This document shows positions 5,538-7,845 of a DNA stretch of 7,845 nt, piece after piece (within the stretch, counting starts at the first letter, position 1; the number at the start of each line of letters is the position of its first letter). The position numbers and the translations under genes are program-made. Under the pieces are notes generated by a model. The model had not been told where the DNA came from. It saw only the letters and a list, made by a program, of their open reading frames with translations, and made no database searches. The stretch comes from Acidobacteriota bacterium (GTDB taxonomy: Bacteria > Acidobacteriota > Terriglobia > Terriglobales > Acidobacteriaceae). The DNA is taken from positions 1-7,845 of the forward strand of contig JAJYBT010000084.1 in assembly GCA_021778875.1 (NCBI GenBank), given 5' to 3'.

Positions 5538-6749
5538 ATGAAAGCCGGCTTCCAGGCGCGCATCGTCGGATGGGCCATCATCCTGCTGGGCACCGTTGCC
5601 GGGTGGGGCGCGGGGGTGCGAACCAACCCACTCAACGAGGACCCGCTCGTGCGCGATGCCTACGAGCGCTTCTACAACCTGGACTTTACGGGTGCGGTCG
5701 AACGCTTCGAGCACTTCTCTGCAATGCATCCGGGCGATCCACAGGCCACGGCGCTCCTCTTGAATGCCGTGCTCTTCCAGGAGCTGTACCGCCAGGACCT
5801 TCTGGACACCACCTTCTACGCCAACGACGGCTTCTTGAGCGGCAAGCACGCCACCCAGGAAGATCCCGGAACCCGCGACCGCATCTCCAGGCTGACCGAC
5901 GAGGCCGTCCAGGAGGCCGACCAGCGCCTGCGCAGGAATCCCAACGATATTGACGCCCTTTTTGCCCGCGGCTGGGCCCGCAGCCTCAAATGCGCCTACG
6001 TGGCCATGGTCGAACGCGGCTTTGGCGCTGGATTCCGCCTCGCCTCCAAAGCCAGCGATGACGAAGAGCGCGTACTTGAGATGGACCCCAACTATGCCGA
6101 CGCGAGGCTCGTCGTCGGCGTCTACCAGTACGTCGTGGGAGCTTTACCTTTTCCGTTCAAACTGCTCATCGGGTTTGCCGGCATCACAGGCTCAAAGTCC
6201 AAAGGCCTTGAACTCCTGCGCGACGCAGGAGCCCGCGGCGTCATTACCAGCGTCGAGGCGCGAACTGTAATCGCGCTGTTCCTGCGCCGTGAATCAAAAT
6301 ACCAGCAGGCGATCGAAGTCGTGCGTGGGCTCAAAGCCCAGTACCCGCACAACTATCTCTTCTGCCTTGAAGAAGCCAACCTCCGCAAGGATGCGGGCGA
6401 GGGGATGCGCGCCGTCGATGCCTACCGGGAGATTGTTGCTGACAGCGCCAGGCACGGCTATTTTTTTGACGCGCGATTGCAGCTCACCTTCTTTGGCCTC
6501 GGCGATGCGCTTCGCGGCCAGAGGCACTACGCCGAGGCCGCGCAAGCCTATGAACAGGCCGCCGCAGCGCCGGCCGTCGGTCCGGAACTCAGGCTCCGCT
6601 CGCTGCTCGCAGCGGGCCAGTGCCGTGACCTCAATGGACAGCGACACCGGGCCATTGACGATTACTGGACCGTTATCAAGGATGGCCCTGGCACCACCCG
6701 CGCCGATGTGGCAAGGAAGTACCTGCGCAATCCCTATCGCGGTGACTAG
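5538..6749 (+). CDS. Tetratricopeptide-repeat protein, membrane-anchored or exported
   Basis: A 403-residue protein of helical repeats, likely a protein-protein interaction scaffold. An N-terminal hydrophobic stretch (residues 9-26, after Arg8) could be a signal peptide or membrane anchor, which places the repeats outside the cytoplasmic membrane. TPR-like helices are seen near 37-70 (AYERFYNLDFTGAVERFEHF), 128-170, 245-290 (FLRRESKYQQAIEVVRGL) and 310-370 (QRHYAEAAQAYEQAAA). Between them is a hydrophobic stretch, VYQYVVGALPFPFKLLIGF, at about 195-213, followed by GLELLRDAGARG, which is more conserved-looking than the repeats. I chose ATG 5538, with AAGGAG at 5521-5526; the frame is open further upstream without a better start. 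A probable terminator follows at 6764. The divergent neighbour is the 147-residue gene. The specific partner is unknown. Confidence 0.85.
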   Translation: MKAGFQARIVGWAIILLGTVAGWGAGVRTNPLNEDPLVRDAYERFYNLDFTGAVERFEHFSAMHPGDPQATALLLNAVLFQELYRQDLLDTTFYANDGFLSGKHATQEDPGTRDRISRLTDEAVQEADQRLRRNPNDIDALFARGWARSLKCAYVAMVERGFGAGFRLASKASDDEERVLEMDPNYADARLVVGVYQYVVGALPFPFKLLIGFAGITGSKSKGLELLRDAGARGVITSVEARTVIALFLRRESKYQQAIEVVRGLKAQYPHNYLFCLEEANLRKDAGEGMRAVDAYREIVADSARHGYFFDARLQLTFFGLGDALRGQRHYAEAAQAYEQAAAAPAVGPELRLRSLLAAGQCRDLNGQRHRAIDDYWTVIKDGPGTTRADVARKYLRNPYRGD

Positions 6750-6763
6750 CCCCGCTATCTCCT

Positions 6764-6793
6764 GCGCAGGCAGAAGGGAACTGCTGCGCTTTT
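6764..6793 (+). terminator. Probable intrinsic terminator after TPR gene
   Basis: GCGCAGGCAG (6764-6773) pairs with CTGCTGCGC (6781-6789) as nine pairs with one bulged G and a loop AAGGGAA, followed directly by TTTT (6790-6793). It lies 14 bases after the TPR stop and 49 bases before the next start, so the PspC gene probably has its own promoter or depends on readthrough. The T-run is short. Confidence 0.5.
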
Positions 6794-6842
6794 CTGCGCG
6801 TATATGTACCATGAGTCTGGTGGTTCGGGAGAGGAGCAGGTT

Positions 6843-7160
6843 ATGGCGCTTTATTGTCACCGTTGTGGAACAGCATTGCCGTCAGGTGCGCGCTTTTGCT
6901 CCAACTGCGGAACGGTTGTGGCAGGGGCCGCGCCTGCCCAGGGCCGGCGCCTCGTTCGACCGCGCACAGGCCGTCAAATTGCCGGAGTCTGCATCGGCCT
7001 GGCCCAGGCCAACGGCTGGGACGTCGCCTTGGTGCGCGTCCTCACCGTGGTTGGCGCCCTGTTCAGCGGAGGCCTGGTCGGCGTAGCCTACCTCGCCGCA
7101 TGGGTTGGCATCCCGGAGGAGCCGCTTGTCACCCCGGGAGCGTATCCTCCTGCTATATGA
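6843..7160 (+). CDS. Zinc-ribbon plus PspC-domain membrane protein
   Basis: A 105-residue two-part protein. Residues 5-22 form a zinc ribbon with C5-x-x-C8 and C19-x-x-C22 (CHRCG ... CSNCG). Residues about 37-92 match a PspC domain: basic entry RRLVRPRTGRQIAGVCIGLA, then GWDVALVRVLTVV, then a hydrophobic membrane segment at about 66-90 ending AAWVGIPEEP. PspC proteins are inner-membrane factors first known from the phage-shock (membrane stress) response. Zinc-ribbon fusions to PspC are a recognised arrangement, but no pspA, pspB or pspF is in the window, so a true phage-shock role is not shown. The start ATG 6843 has GAGGAG (6831-6836) six bases upstream; ATG 6804 in the same frame lacks such a site. 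The stop overlaps the start of the hydrolase gene (ATGA), implying translational coupling. Confidence 0.88.
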   Translation: MALYCHRCGTALPSGARFCSNCGTVVAGAAPAQGRRLVRPRTGRQIAGVCIGLAQANGWDVALVRVLTVVGALFSGGLVGVAYLAAWVGIPEEPLVTPGAYPPAI

Positions 7161-7845
7161 AGGGCACATACCAGTCGCGCGGCGCAACGCTGGCATATCA
7201 CGACTCCGGCTCAGGTCTGCCGGTGGTCTTTCTGCATCCCACACCCGTTGATCATCGATACTGGCAGCCGCTCATTGCGCAGCTCGGCGGCGTGCGCGCC
7301 ATCGTGCCTGACCTGCGCGGACATGGCGCTTCCGAGCTGGGCGTCGACCTGCCCGTCGGCGGATTCGAGCGCGTTCCCGATGCCCCCGTGCTGACCATGG
7401 CGCAGTTGGCCGCTGATATTCTCGCCCTCATGGATCATCTGGCTCTGCCGGACGCAATCTTTGCAGGCTGCTCCATCGGCGGCTACGTGTTGCTTGAATT
7501 GTGGCGCGCAGCGCCTGGCCGCATCCGCGGTCTAGCCTTCGTCTGCTCCAAGCCGCAGCCGGACACAGATGCCAACTGGAGCAAGCGCTCCGCCGCGATA
7601 GTCCAGGCCCGCGCCGGAGGCAGCGCTGCGCTCTTTGACGGAATGGCGCAGACCCTCGTCGGGGCAACCGCGCGTGAGCGCCATCCTGAAATGGTCGCTG
7701 AGATGCGGGCGCGCATGACCCTTTCGCCCGAGGCGCTTGTCGCCGTGCAGGCCGGGCTGGCCGCGCGCCCGGACTCTGTGCCCACCGTCGCCACCATCAC
7801 CGTCCCCGTGCTGGCCATTGCCGGCGGCGAAGACCCCGTCATCAC
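7157..7845 (+). CDS. Alpha/beta hydrolase, 3' end beyond window
   Basis: A hydrolase of the alpha/beta fold, probably acting on an ester or related small molecule; the substrate is unknown. The 229 complete residues visible show the N-terminal beta strand VVFLHPTPVDHRYW (23-36), where HP stands in the HG oxyanion position, then VPDLRGHGAS (50-59) and the nucleophile elbow GCSIGGY (104-110) with Ser106. The acid is probably Asp226 in GGEDPV, the last motif before the edge. The catalytic His should lie about 30-50 residues further on, outside the window. There is no signal peptide, so it is probably cytoplasmic. It starts at ATG 7157, overlapping the PspC stop by ATGA, with no strong separate ribosome-binding site beyond GGAG at 7137-7140. 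The frame is open to the window end. The fold is clear; the specific reaction is not. Confidence 0.9.
   Translation, partial: MKGTYQSRGATLAYHDSGSGLPVVFLHPTPVDHRYWQPLIAQLGGVRAIVPDLRGHGASELGVDLPVGGFERVPDAPVLTMAQLAADILALMDHLALPDAIFAGCSIGGYVLLELWRAAPGRIRGLAFVCSKPQPDTDANWSKRSAAIVQARAGGSAALFDGMAQTLVGATARERHPEMVAEMRARMTLSPEALVAVQAGLAARPDSVPTVATITVPVLAIAGGEDPVI

Noticed and set aside
6761..6770. Perfect palindrome CCTGCGCAGG as an operator
   Set aside because: Most of it is explained as the left arm of the terminator hairpin, and no second copy was found nearby.
6294..6860. A 188-codon minus-strand frame opposite the TPR gene end
   Set aside because: It runs across the TPR coding end, the terminator hairpin and the PspC start. 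It has no domain signature.
1..7845. Tandem repeats, CRISPR arrays, insertion-sequence ends, tRNA or rRNA genes
   Set aside because: Read through both strands. No spaced direct repeats, long terminal inverted repeats, transposase motifs or tRNA-like cloverleaf were seen.

Overview
The window is a stretch of GC-rich bacterial chromosome with compact, mostly housekeeping or conserved-hypothetical genes. There is no phage structural gene, transposase, tRNA, rRNA or CRISPR array. The mix (an AccA, CPBP-type membrane protein, secreted proline-rich protein, tiny zinc-ribbon protein, PyrF, TPR protein, zinc-ribbon/PspC protein) and the codon style fit an Acidobacteriota (Terriglobia-like) genome. 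That placement is an inference from gene style and is not proven by any marker here.

Layout. Positions 61-3837 are all on the + strand: accA (acetyl-CoA carboxylase carboxyltransferase alpha), a CPBP-family membrane protein whose active-site histidines are missing, a secreted protein with a BamE/SmpA-like segment and a proline-rich tail, and a 59-residue zinc-ribbon protein preceded by a possible leader peptide. A strong, symmetrical terminator (3864-3890) lies between this block and the convergent minus-strand pyrF (3904-4680). Upstream of pyrF on the same strand is a 147-residue protein of unknown function (4830-5273). A 264-base divergent intergenic region (5274-5537), locally richer in A+T, separates it from a + strand block. 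That region holds a 13-codon mini-ORF with a good ribosome-binding site and a terminator-like hairpin. The block has a TPR protein (5538-6749), a probable terminator, a zinc-ribbon/PspC protein (6843-7160) and an alpha/beta hydrolase (7157 to the window end, incomplete) that starts inside the stop of the PspC gene through an ATGA overlap.

How the genes work together. AccA (fatty-acid synthesis) and PyrF (pyrimidine synthesis) are metabolic enzymes, each without its pathway partners nearby. The rest are envelope-associated or unassigned. The only tight translational coupling inside the window is PspC-hydrolase. I see no complete defence or biosynthetic system. The observations most worth following are the degenerate CPBP protein, the orphan 147-residue gene, the leader-like mini-ORFs and the short, motif-divergent AccA.
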